Positions 5,384 through 12,915 of a DNA stretch of 13,278 nucleotides are shown here, piece after piece. Numbering within the stretch: position 1 is the first letter of the stretch; the number at the start of each line of letters is the position of its first letter. The stretch is from Deltaproteobacteria bacterium RIFCSPHIGHO2_02_FULL_40_11. GTDB taxonomy: Bacteria > Bdellovibrionota > JACOXK01 > 2-02-FULL-40-11. The translations under genes and the position numbers were made by a program. A model generated the notes under the pieces. It was not told the origin of the DNA, made no database searches, and was given only the letters and a program-made list of their open reading frames with translations. The stretch lies in NCBI GenBank assembly GCA_001798105.1, contig MGRI01000095.1, positions 3,542 through 16,819 on the forward strand, given 5' to 3'.

Positions 5384-5953
5384 TTATTGAATCGTATAAA
5401 CGGGCTCAGGGTTTCCAACCAATGACATCGTGGCATCCCCTGTTCCACACCAACCATAGCCTTCGCGAACTTCTGCTTCCCAAACATAGGGTTGAAGATC
5501 GTCGCAATATCGCGTGCTGTGGTCTGTTAAAACAATTGAAACCCGTCTTAAAATCGGTGCTGTATCATTTTGGTCTTGAACTTTTTTATGGATATCAAAA
5601 TAAGCCGTTTGAATCATGCCTGTTAAATTAGGGGCATCTGTATCGACTGGAAGCTCTGCAACATACACGGTTGAACCACATTCAATTTCTTCAATATGTG
5701 TAATTTCAAGCTGTTCTGTTGCAAAAGCAGGACAATAGGCACATAAACCATACTGCAATGTCAGTCCTGTGGGGTTTTCTTCTCCATCTCTTTTTGTGAG
5801 CGTTAAAGAAACATCCACAACGCCTTCAAACTGTTCCGTGCTTGCGATTTTATCCATCGAAGCTTTCCAAATGGGACGTTCCCACGTGGGGTCGATAATG
5901 GCCTGTGAATGGATGGCATAAAATACGCCAGCCAATATTAAAAGTTTTTTCAT
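5384..5953 (-). CDS. Small exported protein of unknown function
   Basis: I do not recognise this protein. From the ATG at 5953 it has 189 residues: a signal peptide MKKLLILAGVFYAIHSQA (1-18) with likely cleavage after SQA, then a mostly beta-like polar domain. Five cysteines are present: C71 and C74 (CAYC), C92, C150 and C169. Two disulfides plus one free Cys, or a CxxC site, are possible in the periplasm. There is no lipobox and no membrane anchor. The start is set by AGGAG at 5961-5965, 7 bases upstream, and by the signal peptide; the frame stays open to 6025, but the extra 24 residues are encoded by REP-like and hairpin DNA. The gene is bordered by palindromes on both sides and is divergent from the LysR gene, which may control it. 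Confidence 0.72.
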   Translation of the reverse strand: MKKLLILAGVFYAIHSQAIIDPTWERPIWKASMDKIASTEQFEGVVDVSLTLTKRDGEENPTGLTLQYGLCAYCPAFATEQLEITHIEEIECGSTVYVAELPVDTDAPNLTGMIQTAYFDIHKKVQDQNDTAPILRRVSIVLTDHSTRYCDDLQPYVWEAEVREGYGWCGTGDATMSLVGNPEPVYTIQ

Positions 5954-5968
5954 TGTATTACTCCTTCT

Positions 5969-5994
5969 GTCATTCCCGCTAAGCGCGAGAATCT
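5969..5994. repeat. REP-like GTCATTCCCGC element
   Basis: GTCATTCCCGC (5969-5979) and GCGCGAGAATCT (5983-5994) form an imperfect inverted repeat; ATTCCCGC pairs with GCGAGAAT with one mismatch. The GTCATTCCCGC...GCGGGAATC pattern is a familiar dispersed intergenic repeat in many proteobacteria. It sits 4 bases upstream of the Shine-Dalgarno site of the exported-protein gene. Confidence 0.5.
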
Positions 5995-6009
5995 GTTTCT
6001 TGTTCAAAT

Positions 6010-6026
6010 TTTGGGCTTTGCCCAAA
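6010..6026. repeat. Short GC-rich hairpin in the leader of the exported-protein gene
   Basis: TTTGGGC (6010-6016), loop TTT, GCCCAAA (6020-6026): a perfect 7-bp stem. It lies in the probable 5' leader of the exported-protein gene on the minus strand. Its role is unknown. Confidence 0.4.
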
Positions 6027-6073
6027 CACCTTATAAAAATTGATACCTTCTGGTGTTCTTATACAAAAAGTAA

Positions 6074-6101
6074 TTGATAATTAAAAATTATTAAATATAC
6101 T
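6074..6101 (+). promoter_or_regulatory. Predicted promoter of the LysR-type regulator gene
   Basis: TTGATA (6074-6079) and TATACT (6096-6101) are each one base from consensus, with a 16-base spacer. The predicted start is near 6108, about 5 bases before the ATG (6113). Only GAG at 6104-6106 resembles a ribosome site. Confidence 0.6.
6077..6091. promoter_or_regulatory. Candidate LysR-type T-N11-A box
   Basis: ATAATT (6077-6082), AAA, AATTAT (6086-6091) is a perfect 6-bp dyad with the T-N11-A spacing of LysR-family binding sites. It lies between the -35 and -10 boxes of the regulator's own promoter, where binding would repress. AT-rich DNA makes such dyads easier by chance. Confidence 0.4.
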
Positions 6102-6112
6102 TCGAGATCATT

Positions 6113-7030
6113 ATGATTCTTAATAGGATTAACCTCAATCACTTGCGTCTTTTTGAAAGCGTGTATCGAACCCGCAGCATGACAGAAGCCGCAAAAGAAA
6201 ATCATTTAACCCAATCGGGGATCAGCCAACACATGAAGTCTTTGGAAGATACTTTAGAAATGAAACTCTTTGACCGCATTCGTCAAAAAATTGTCCCCAC
6301 CCAAGCGGCAAACAAACTCCATGAAATGTGCGCTGTGGAACTCCATAAAATGGAAGAAGCCCTTTTAGCGCTCAAAGGCCAATCTCGTGCACTGACCGGA
6401 ACGCTTTCGATTGGCATCCCCTATGAATTTGGGAATAACGTCATTATGCCCTTGGTCAGTCGTATTTTAAAACAAAACGCTGAAATTCAAATCAATATTA
6501 CCTATGGGTATGCTTATGAAATGAATACACAGATTTTAAATGGAGATCTTGATTTTGCATTCGTAGATTCTTTTGGGTTTGATCAACGCATTACAACAAA
6601 AGAAATCTATCGAGAAACCCTTATTTTATGTGCCAGCCAAACCTATTTAAGCACATTTTCAAAAATACAAGAATCCAAAAGTTTTTTTGAGTCGTTAGAC
6701 TATATCGATTATCTTTCTGGAGAACCTGTCCTTCATATGTGGTTTCAACATCACTTTCCAAGAAAGCACTTTCATTTAAATACCAGGGCAACTGTTTCTG
6801 GCGTTTCAGGTGTCGCAAAACTCATAACGGAAGGCACAGGTGTCGGCGTTCTTCCTCTACACCATATTCGAAAATTGCAACACAAAGCCGACGACTTTTA
6901 TTTATTTAAAGGAAAAAACAAACCCCTTCAAAACATCATTAGCGTTGCTTACTTGAGAGAAAAAACACATTCCCATACCGTTCGACATATTTTGGAATGG
7001 TTTATTCAAACCCTTCAGCTCCCTAAATAA
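6113..7030 (+). CDS. LysR-type transcriptional regulator
   Basis: DNA-binding regulator, cytosolic, normally a tetramer that responds to a small effector. The 305 residues have the usual length. The N-terminal winged helix-turn-helix is clear: LRLFESVYRTRSMTEAAKEN, LTQSGISQHMKSLED, then LFDR at 52-55. A linker helix runs to about 95, followed by a LysR substrate-binding domain from about 96 (TGTLSIGIPYEF) to the end. It is divergent from the exported-protein gene, the classical arrangement for a LysR target, and its 3' end overlaps hemY by 16 bases in opposite direction. Nothing marks it as OxyR-like: the two cysteines, in MCAVEL and LILCASQ, do not form the OxyR redox pair. Effector and targets are unknown. 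Confidence 0.93.
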   Translation: MILNRINLNHLRLFESVYRTRSMTEAAKENHLTQSGISQHMKSLEDTLEMKLFDRIRQKIVPTQAANKLHEMCAVELHKMEEALLALKGQSRALTGTLSIGIPYEFGNNVIMPLVSRILKQNAEIQINITYGYAYEMNTQILNGDLDFAFVDSFGFDQRITTKEIYRETLILCASQTYLSTFSKIQESKSFFESLDYIDYLSGEPVLHMWFQHHFPRKHFHLNTRATVSGVSGVAKLITEGTGVGVLPLHHIRKLQHKADDFYLFKGKNKPLQNIISVAYLREKTHSHTVRHILEWFIQTLQLPK

Positions 7031-8355
7031 GAACTGACCCGATCGGAAAGAAATTTTGCTTGTTCAATGCATTGCGTGGTTGAAACGCCATTTAAATAAT
7101 TCCCACAAACATACAGCCCTGGATATTGTTTTAAATGGTTAAAAATATTTTTTCGCCGCTCTACATGTCCAATATTGTATTGTGGAATGGCCTTCATCCA
7201 TTTTTTCTCATGCACCATCTTCGGTTTTCCTTGAATTTTAAGCATGTAAGAAAGCTCGCTTTTAATTTGATTCAAAAGCAAGGGGTCTCCATAGGCAGTT
7301 GGATCTGTAGCCCCGCCCACCATTACGGTTAAGAGCTTATGATCTTCGGGAGCTCTGTTTGAAAATAAAGAAGAACTCCACAAAACACCCAACGTTCTTT
7401 TCTTTTGACTTCTGGGAATTAAAAATCCAAATCCTTTTAAAGGATGTTTTATTTGCGCTTTTTCGTATCCAAAGTGAAATACACACAGTGACGTATAGGG
7501 GACACCTAAAAGTGCTGTTGCCAAATGGGAATCAAGTCGCTGAAGTACTTCTGCCGAAACATAGGCAGGGGTCGCAAAAATAACAGACCGTGTTTCCAAT
7601 TGTTTCTCTCCTTGGGGGCCTTCAAACGTCAGCGTATAAAAATTCTTATTTGTTTTTTCAATGGATAGCACATGATGATTCAAATACAGATTTGAAGAAA
7701 GCATTTTTGAAATTTCAAGGGGAAGTTGTTGCATTCCCTGTGGAAATGAAAAAAGACGTCTATCTTTTTTTTGTTTGGATTTCAGCATGCCCACAAAAAT
7801 ACTGCGATGACGCCGTTCGAGTTCCACCAAGTTTGGGAAGCAAGCATTGGCACTGAGCTTATCGATATCGCCCGCATAAATACCGCAAACGAAACTATCG
7901 ACCAAAATGCGTGTGCCTTCTGGGCCAATTCTTTTTTGAAAAAATTGCCCCACAGTTTCATCGCCCCGGCCTTTGGAAACCAAAGGCTCGCACAAAATTC
8001 GAAGCTTGGAACTGAAAGACAAAAGCCCACTTGTAAAATAATGAAACGGATTTGTCGGAAGCCGGTACAGCTTCCCCTTACGAAAGATAAACCTTTTTGA
8101 AGCATGCTTTTGGGGAAACACCATTGATTCTGTAAGCCCCAGGCTTTCAACCATTTCTTGAACGGGGTCTGTAAGCCCCATATAGGTATTGGGGCCTTCT
8201 TCTAAAAGGTAGCCTTCTTTGTGGAGGGATCGAATCACCCCACCGACATGCTCTGATTTTTCAAAAAGAGAAACATCCAATCCTTTTTTCTTTAAGTAAA
8301 AAGCTGCGGCCAATCCAGAAATACCGGCTCCAATGACCACCACATCGCGCTGCAT
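7015..8355 (-). CDS. hemY: FAD-dependent protoporphyrinogen oxidase (HemY type)
   Basis: Oxidises protoporphyrinogen IX to protoporphyrin IX, using FAD and normally molecular oxygen. The 446 residues start with the dinucleotide-binding motif GAGISGL (9-15) and the acidic E32 that binds the ribose in SLFEKSEHVGG. The C-terminal FAD segment, about 413-437, contains GLYVCGNYLNGVS and CIEQA, as in HemY/PPOX. It is last in the operon; its ATG shares one base with the hemH stop (TAATG). Because HemN and HemH are its neighbours and no HemQ is seen, I infer the protoporphyrin route, not the coproporphyrin route of CgoX enzymes. The ATP-like oxidase HemG (flavodoxin type) and HemJ are unrelated. The 3' end overlaps the LysR gene on the other strand. 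Confidence 0.92.
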   Translation of the reverse strand: MQRDVVVIGAGISGLAAAFYLKKKGLDVSLFEKSEHVGGVIRSLHKEGYLLEEGPNTYMGLTDPVQEMVESLGLTESMVFPQKHASKRFIFRKGKLYRLPTNPFHYFTSGLLSFSSKLRILCEPLVSKGRGDETVGQFFQKRIGPEGTRILVDSFVCGIYAGDIDKLSANACFPNLVELERRHRSIFVGMLKSKQKKDRRLFSFPQGMQQLPLEISKMLSSNLYLNHHVLSIEKTNKNFYTLTFEGPQGEKQLETRSVIFATPAYVSAEVLQRLDSHLATALLGVPYTSLCVFHFGYEKAQIKHPLKGFGFLIPRSQKKRTLGVLWSSSLFSNRAPEDHKLLTVMVGGATDPTAYGDPLLLNQIKSELSYMLKIQGKPKMVHEKKWMKAIPQYNIGHVERRKNIFNHLKQYPGLYVCGNYLNGVSTTQCIEQAKFLSDRVSSYLGS

Positions 8356-9329
8356 TAGGATGCCCCCCGAAGTTCATTTAAAACCAAGTCTTTGAGTGCT
8401 GCAATAAATGTAGGCTGGGTATTCAGCGATTCCACACGTTTTACATAAGGATAGCCCAAGGCCTTCGCTTCTTTTTGATATAAAATATCAATTTCATACA
8501 ACGTTTCAACATGGTCCGACACAAATGAAAGAGGAACCAAAATCAGGGCGTGATCTGTGTCAGAAGATAATTTTTTGAAAAGATCTAGGGTTGAAGGTTC
8601 CAACCATTTTAAATACTTTGTGCGACTTTGATAAGAAAGGTGCCAACGTTGAACGCCACGTAAGTTTTTAAGCATCAAGTGACAGGTTTCATGAATTTGT
8701 TTTTCATAAGGATCCCCTTCCAGAATCCATTTCACAGGTAAAGAATGCGCACTAAAAATGAGGTGAAATTTGTTTTTGTATTTTTCAGGTAAAGCATCAA
8801 TTTCGCGCTGAATGTTCTCCGTAAAAGCCTCAATGTATTTGGGGTGATGATACCATTCATAAATGGGGTGGAGCTTTATGGAATTGGCCGAAGGCATGAC
8901 GCGATAAAAATCCCCATAACTCGAATCCATCGTTGCTTTGGACCGCTGTGGATAAAGCGGCAAAAGCACCAAGTCTGTAATGCCGTCTTTTCGAATTTCT
9001 TCGAGTGCATCTTTCACAGAAGGCTTCCAATACCGCATCGCCGTATATGTTTTTAAATTGGGATAGTCTTCTTTCAAAGAAGCTTCCAGGCTTTCGGCCT
9101 GCGCGCGTGTAATTTTTAAAAGTGGCGATCCGCCACCAATCGCCCGGTAATATCCTTCAGACATTTTTTGCCTTCGGCTGGCAATAAAATGGGCTAAAGG
9201 TTTTTGAAGGATTTTGGCAAAGGGCACGGGAATAATTTCGGGATCTGAAAAAAGATTGACCAAAAAAGGTTTTACATCTCCAATTTTTTCGGGCCCGCCT
9301 AAATTAAAAAGTAAAACGCCTGGCTTCAT
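8355..9329 (-). CDS. hemH: Ferrochelatase
   Basis: Inserts ferrous iron into protoporphyrin IX to make protoheme, the last step of the pathway. The 324 residues have the normal bacterial length. Diagnostic parts are VLLFNLGGPE (5-14), AMRYWKPS (97-104), LPLYPQRS (123-130), the catalytic H195 in FSAHSLP, SYQSR (232-236) with W242, and E275 in DHVETLYEID. There is one cysteine only (C217), so no 2Fe-2S cluster. No C-terminal membrane helix is present. R129 replaces the aromatic residue commonly found in the YPQ(F/Y)S motif. Its start overlaps the hemN stop by 4 bases (ATGA), so translation is coupled, and its stop overlaps hemY by 1 base. Confidence 0.96.
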   Translation of the reverse strand: MKPGVLLFNLGGPEKIGDVKPFLVNLFSDPEIIPVPFAKILQKPLAHFIASRRQKMSEGYYRAIGGGSPLLKITRAQAESLEASLKEDYPNLKTYTAMRYWKPSVKDALEEIRKDGITDLVLLPLYPQRSKATMDSSYGDFYRVMPSANSIKLHPIYEWYHHPKYIEAFTENIQREIDALPEKYKNKFHLIFSAHSLPVKWILEGDPYEKQIHETCHLMLKNLRGVQRWHLSYQSRTKYLKWLEPSTLDLFKKLSSDTDHALILVPLSFVSDHVETLYEIDILYQKEAKALGYPYVKRVESLNTQPTFIAALKDLVLNELRGAS

Positions 9330-10705
9330 ACGGTTCTCGAATACCGTTTTGGGGATTTTTCCATTTGCATTTGAAAATACTGATCAAACACCATACAAAT
9401 GTTTCGAAGAAAAATCCGCCCGATATCTGTCACTTGAATTTTTTCTTTGGAAATCTCTAAAAACCCATCTGCGACAAGCTCTTCACATAAGTTTAATTCT
9501 TTTTGGAAGGATTCAAAAAATGAAATCCCATGTTTTTCCTCAATGTCAGAAATTTTAAGATTTAAATTACACATGAGTTCCCAAATGATATCTCTTCGAA
9601 GCAGATCATCTTGGTTCAACCCATATCCTCGCATGACAGGCAATTTATTTTGATCCAGATCTTTATAATAATGCGCGAGCTTTCTTTGGTTTTGAACATA
9701 GGCATCTTCTAATTCTCCAATGGCAGAAACCCCAAACCCAAATAGGTCCGTATCGCGTTGCGTGGTATAGCCCATAAAATTTCTTCGGAGGGTTCCTTTT
9801 TTTTGTGCGCTCACAAGCTCGTCTTTGGCAAGCGCAAAATGATCAAATCCAATCGCTACATAGCCTGCCTTTTCAAAAAGCTCTAAGGCCGTACACAATA
9901 ATTCCAATTTTAAATCGGCCTGGGGAAGCGACGCCATTGGAATTAATTTTTGCCAGGGAACCATCCAAGGCACATGGGCATAATTGTAAAAAGCAATTCG
10001 GTCGGGTTTGAGTTCTAAAATACGACTTAAGTTTTCTTGAAACCCTTTTTGGGTTTGGTAAGGCAACCCATACACAAAATCCATATTAATGGATTCAAAT
10101 CCAAGCTTTTTTGCCTGGTGATGAAGCGTTAACGTTTGTTCATAGGTTTGATTTCGATGAATCGCGGCTTGTACTTTTTCATCAAAGTCCTGAACCCCCA
10201 TACTGAGCCGATTAAATCCCAAAGATTTTAACATTTTGAGATGATCGAGGGTTGTGACTCTGGGATCCACTTCTAAAGAAATCTCTGCATTCGAAGACAG
10301 GTGAAAATACTTTAAGTAAATCCCAAACACTTCTTCCATTTGGGCAGGCGTTAAATAAGTTGGCGTACCGCCCCCCCAATGGAGCTGCGACACTTCATAA
10401 TTGAGAAGATCTTCTTGCAAGAGCGAAAGTTCTTTTTTTAAATATTGAATATACGTTTGAGCGATTTCTTTTTTCTTTGTAATCACAACATTACAGGCAC
10501 AAAAATAACATTTCTCTTCGCAAAAAGGTAAGTGGGTGTAAAGGGCGACTTTTCGATTGGGTTTTTTTTGAAGTTCTTTTAATTTTTTTCGGGTGTCGAT
10601 TTCCCCAAATGAATCCGTCCACTGAGGTACCGTTGGATAACTCGTATAACGCGGCCCTTGTCGGTCATACTTTTGGATCAGTTTTAAAAGCCGATTAAAT
10701 TCCAT
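9326..10705 (-). CDS. hemN: Oxygen-independent coproporphyrinogen III dehydrogenase (radical SAM)
   Basis: Radical SAM enzyme that decarboxylates coproporphyrinogen III to protoporphyrinogen IX without oxygen. The 459 residues match true HemN in length. KYDRQGPRYTSYP (12-24) is the N-terminal HemN hallmark, absent in HemW. The 4Fe-4S cysteines are C62, C66 and C69 in CEEKCYFCAC, with C71 as the extra HemN cysteine; these positions agree with the E. coli enzyme. GGGTPT (111-116) is the SAM-binding glycine motif. The C-terminal HemN domain runs from about 370. The start overlaps the end of hemE by 11 bases and the stop overlaps hemH by 4. True HemN, not the heme chaperone HemW, is therefore well supported. 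Confidence 0.96.
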   Translation of the reverse strand: MEFNRLLKLIQKYDRQGPRYTSYPTVPQWTDSFGEIDTRKKLKELQKKPNRKVALYTHLPFCEEKCYFCACNVVITKKKEIAQTYIQYLKKELSLLQEDLLNYEVSQLHWGGGTPTYLTPAQMEEVFGIYLKYFHLSSNAEISLEVDPRVTTLDHLKMLKSLGFNRLSMGVQDFDEKVQAAIHRNQTYEQTLTLHHQAKKLGFESINMDFVYGLPYQTQKGFQENLSRILELKPDRIAFYNYAHVPWMVPWQKLIPMASLPQADLKLELLCTALELFEKAGYVAIGFDHFALAKDELVSAQKKGTLRRNFMGYTTQRDTDLFGFGVSAIGELEDAYVQNQRKLAHYYKDLDQNKLPVMRGYGLNQDDLLRRDIIWELMCNLNLKISDIEEKHGISFFESFQKELNLCEELVADGFLEISKEKIQVTDIGRIFLRNICMVFDQYFQMQMEKSPKRYSRTV

Positions 10706-11711
10706 CTCTTACCATATCCACCAAATAAGACACATGGTCTGTGGGGGTGGCCTTTAAAACGCCATGCCCTAAATTAAAAATATGGGGGTGGCCTTTCATT
10801 TCTGCTAAAATTTTTCGTACTGCTTCCCGAATCCTTTCTTTGGAGCCATTTTGTAAAATTTCTGGGTCTAAATTCCCTTGTAATACAGTTTGGGAACCGA
10901 ATACATCTTTTGCTTCTTTTAAAGTCAAGGACGTATCGATGCTAACGATTGGCGCTTCCACTTTTTGAATATTGTAAATATGTTTCTTGGATCCCTTGGC
11001 AAATAAAATCACAGGAATTTCGGATTTTAAGGCATCCACCATCTTTTTTTCATACGGAAAAGCAAATTCCAAATATTCGCTTTCAGACAAAATCTCGGCC
11101 CAGGTGTCAAAAATCTGGATCAAATCTGCCCCCGCCAAAACTTGCGCTTTTAAATATAAAATAAAACTATCGGTTAACTTTTCTAAAAGCGCTTTCAAAA
11201 CGGCTGGGGTTTCTTTCATCATTTTTCGAACCCTAGAAAAATCATTGGAATGTTTCCCTTCAACCAAATAACTGGCCACCGTAAAAGGGGCGCCACAAAA
11301 ACCAATCAAACTTGTTTCAGGGCGAATTTCTTTTTTTAAAATTTGAAGTGTTTTTAAAACATAAGGGACATGTTCTTCAGGGGAAAGCGCCGTTAAAAAA
11401 TCCACATCTTTTTGGGTACGAATCGGTTTTTTTAAAACTGGCCCGGGGGCAAAATCGAGGTCAACGCCCATCCCAATCGTTGGCGTCATAATGTCTGAAA
11501 AAAGAATCACCCCATCAAACGAAAAGCGCTTGTAGGGCTGAAGCGAAATCTCAGCGGCCAGCTCAGGATTCTGGCACGATTCTAAAAAACTGTATTTTTC
11601 TCTAAGGCTGCGATATTCCTTAAGATATCGGCCTGCTTGACGCATCAACCAAATGGGTGTTATGTCATGTTTCTTTAAAGATGCAACTTGGAGCAAAGGT
11701 TTTATATGCAT
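10695..11711 (-). CDS. hemE: Uroporphyrinogen III decarboxylase
   Basis: Cytosolic enzyme that removes four acetate carboxyls of uroporphyrinogen III to give coproporphyrinogen III, substrate of the next gene's product. The 338 residues show signature 1, PIWLMRQAGRYL (19-30), the catalytic aspartate D73 in ILFSDIMT, signature 2 GFCGAPFTVASYLVEG (about 137-152), and the C-terminal NLGHG motif with the ligand histidine. Length is typical. It opens the four-gene overlapping heme run. The ATG at 11711 has no Shine-Dalgarno sequence; a possible promoter lies just upstream, but read-through from the GHMP kinase gene 56 bases upstream is also possible. hemA, hemL, hemB, hemC and hemD are not in the window. 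Confidence 0.97.
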   Translation of the reverse strand: MHIKPLLQVASLKKHDITPIWLMRQAGRYLKEYRSLREKYSFLESCQNPELAAEISLQPYKRFSFDGVILFSDIMTPTIGMGVDLDFAPGPVLKKPIRTQKDVDFLTALSPEEHVPYVLKTLQILKKEIRPETSLIGFCGAPFTVASYLVEGKHSNDFSRVRKMMKETPAVLKALLEKLTDSFILYLKAQVLAGADLIQIFDTWAEILSESEYLEFAFPYEKKMVDALKSEIPVILFAKGSKKHIYNIQKVEAPIVSIDTSLTLKEAKDVFGSQTVLQGNLDPEILQNGSKERIREAVRKILAEMKGHPHIFNLGHGVLKATPTDHVSYLVDMVRDGI

Positions 11712-11722
11712 AGACGCTATTT

Positions 11723-11752
11723 GCCATACTTATGATAGAAGAACAACCTCAA
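11723..11752 (-). promoter_or_regulatory. Possible promoter of the heme operon
   Basis: On the minus strand TTGAGG (11747-11752) and TATGGC (11723-11728) are 18 bases apart, giving a start near 11716, about 5 bases before the hemE ATG. Both boxes are weak; the site falls in the only gap between the GHMP kinase and hemE. Confidence 0.3.
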
Positions 11753-11767
11753 AAAACAGACGATCAC

Positions 11768-12862
11768 TCAAGGATTAATTCCGCGGGCTTGGGTAACCAA
11801 GTATGCCTTGCCGCCCACACGTTCAATGGCGCGCATCACTTTCTTTTCACGCCCGGGCGCATAAATGACCATGGTTCCCCCTAGCCCAGATCCATTCACT
11901 TTACATCCCAAGGCTCCGGCAGATTTTGCCGCTTGAATCATTTTTTCAAATTTTGGGGTCGAAATTTTTAAATCATTTTTTAAAATTTTATGGTGCGCGT
12001 CTAACATCTTTCCAAACTGTTTTACATCTTTATAGTTTTTTTGAATGAACATTTTTTTGGCTTTTAACGTTAAATCGCGATTTCGAAGCGTGGCTAAAGC
12101 CATTTTTAAGTTTAATGTTTTCTGTTTAAACTTTTTTGCAATTTCCAGAACAGATGTCTTTTCAATTTTAAAATTTTTTATTTTTTTTGAAATTTCTTTA
12201 AGCCCAGCCAAGACTTTTCTCTTATTTTCTCGAATATGCCCTACGGTATCTTTTTTAGGCTCCAGGGAATCTGCTAAAATAAATTGCTGTGTAGGTAAAT
12301 GCATGAATTGCAGCGTGACAGGATACAAATTCGACTTCGGTTTTTGATTTTCCAGATAAATGGCTTCGCCAAAGCCAATGGCAAAGTGGTCCATTCTGCC
12401 GCCGGCTTCCTGAAACTCCCAAACTTCGGTTTCAAAACCCATTTTCGCAATTTCAAGTGCATTCCACATGAGTGAACTTTGTTCCACCGTTAAAAGCATT
12501 TTGAGCCAGGCAATCACCAGCGCGGAAGAACTGGACGCTCCCGCATTCACAGGAATGTCACTTCGAATTTCAAAATCAAAACCTTTTTGAAATTGAAACC
12601 CTCTTCGTTTTAAAACATTCACTCCAGCTCTTAAATAATCCCTTGGTTTTTGATATTTGAGCGCCCGGGACGGCACAAAAGCATCTTCTTCCCCGATATC
12701 TGGCATTAAAATGCGAAACTTTTTGTCTCGCCTGGGAGTGGCAGAAATTTTCATGCGAAGGTCAATGGCCATCGTCATGACCGGTAATCCCAGATAATCG
12801 CTATGCTCTCCAAATAGGCAAATTCGACCGGGGGCAGAAACCTGAAACAAGGGGGTTTTCAT
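11768..12862 (-). CDS. GHMP-superfamily sugar kinase, galactokinase-like
   Basis: ATP-dependent small-molecule kinase, most like galactokinases and related sugar kinases. The 364 residues carry all three GHMP motifs: APGRICLFGEHSDYLGLP (10-27), which resembles the galactokinase signature GEHTDY; the ATP-binding PVNAGASSSSALV (104-116); and KVNGSGLGG (321-329). GRMDHF (155-160) supplies the probable catalytic base D158, where galactokinases have MDQ. A lysine-rich stretch at about 206-285 is unusually charged. No other galactose or Leloir gene is near, so the substrate (galactose, glucuronate or another sugar) stays open. The ATG at 12862 follows a palindromic -10-like sequence and has no Shine-Dalgarno site. 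It is 56 bases upstream of hemE on the same strand. Confidence 0.85.
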   Translation of the reverse strand: MKTPLFQVSAPGRICLFGEHSDYLGLPVMTMAIDLRMKISATPRRDKKFRILMPDIGEEDAFVPSRALKYQKPRDYLRAGVNVLKRRGFQFQKGFDFEIRSDIPVNAGASSSSALVIAWLKMLLTVEQSSLMWNALEIAKMGFETEVWEFQEAGGRMDHFAIGFGEAIYLENQKPKSNLYPVTLQFMHLPTQQFILADSLEPKKDTVGHIRENKRKVLAGLKEISKKIKNFKIEKTSVLEIAKKFKQKTLNLKMALATLRNRDLTLKAKKMFIQKNYKDVKQFGKMLDAHHKILKNDLKISTPKFEKMIQAAKSAGALGCKVNGSGLGGTMVIYAPGREKKVMRAIERVGGKAYLVTQARGINP

Positions 12863-12865
12863 ATT

Positions 12866-12877
12866 TTATGATCATAA
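12866..12877. promoter_or_regulatory. Palindrome TTATGATCATAA with -10-like box before the GHMP kinase gene
   Basis: A perfect 12-bp palindrome. On the minus strand it contains TATGAT (12871-12876), one base from the -10 consensus, 8 bases before the ATG at 12862. The matching -35 position (12894-12899, TTAATC) is weak. A start site near 12864 would leave almost no leader. It may be promoter, operator or both. Confidence 0.35.
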
Positions 12878-12915
12878 CCCGCTTACGATATAAGATTAAA
12901 CAAAATTTAATGTAC

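Noticed and set aside
5239..5487. Minus-strand open frame of 82 codons
   Set aside because: Made of the palindromes and the out-of-frame 3' end of the exported-protein gene; no ribosome site.
5954..6025. Upstream start at 6025 for the exported-protein gene
   Set aside because: The extra residues are encoded by the REP-like element and a hairpin, and they would bury the signal peptide; AGGAG fits the ATG at 5953.
7771..8150. Open frames on both strands of about 109-122 codons
   Set aside because: Both are shadows of hemY, which has intact FAD motifs in its own frame.
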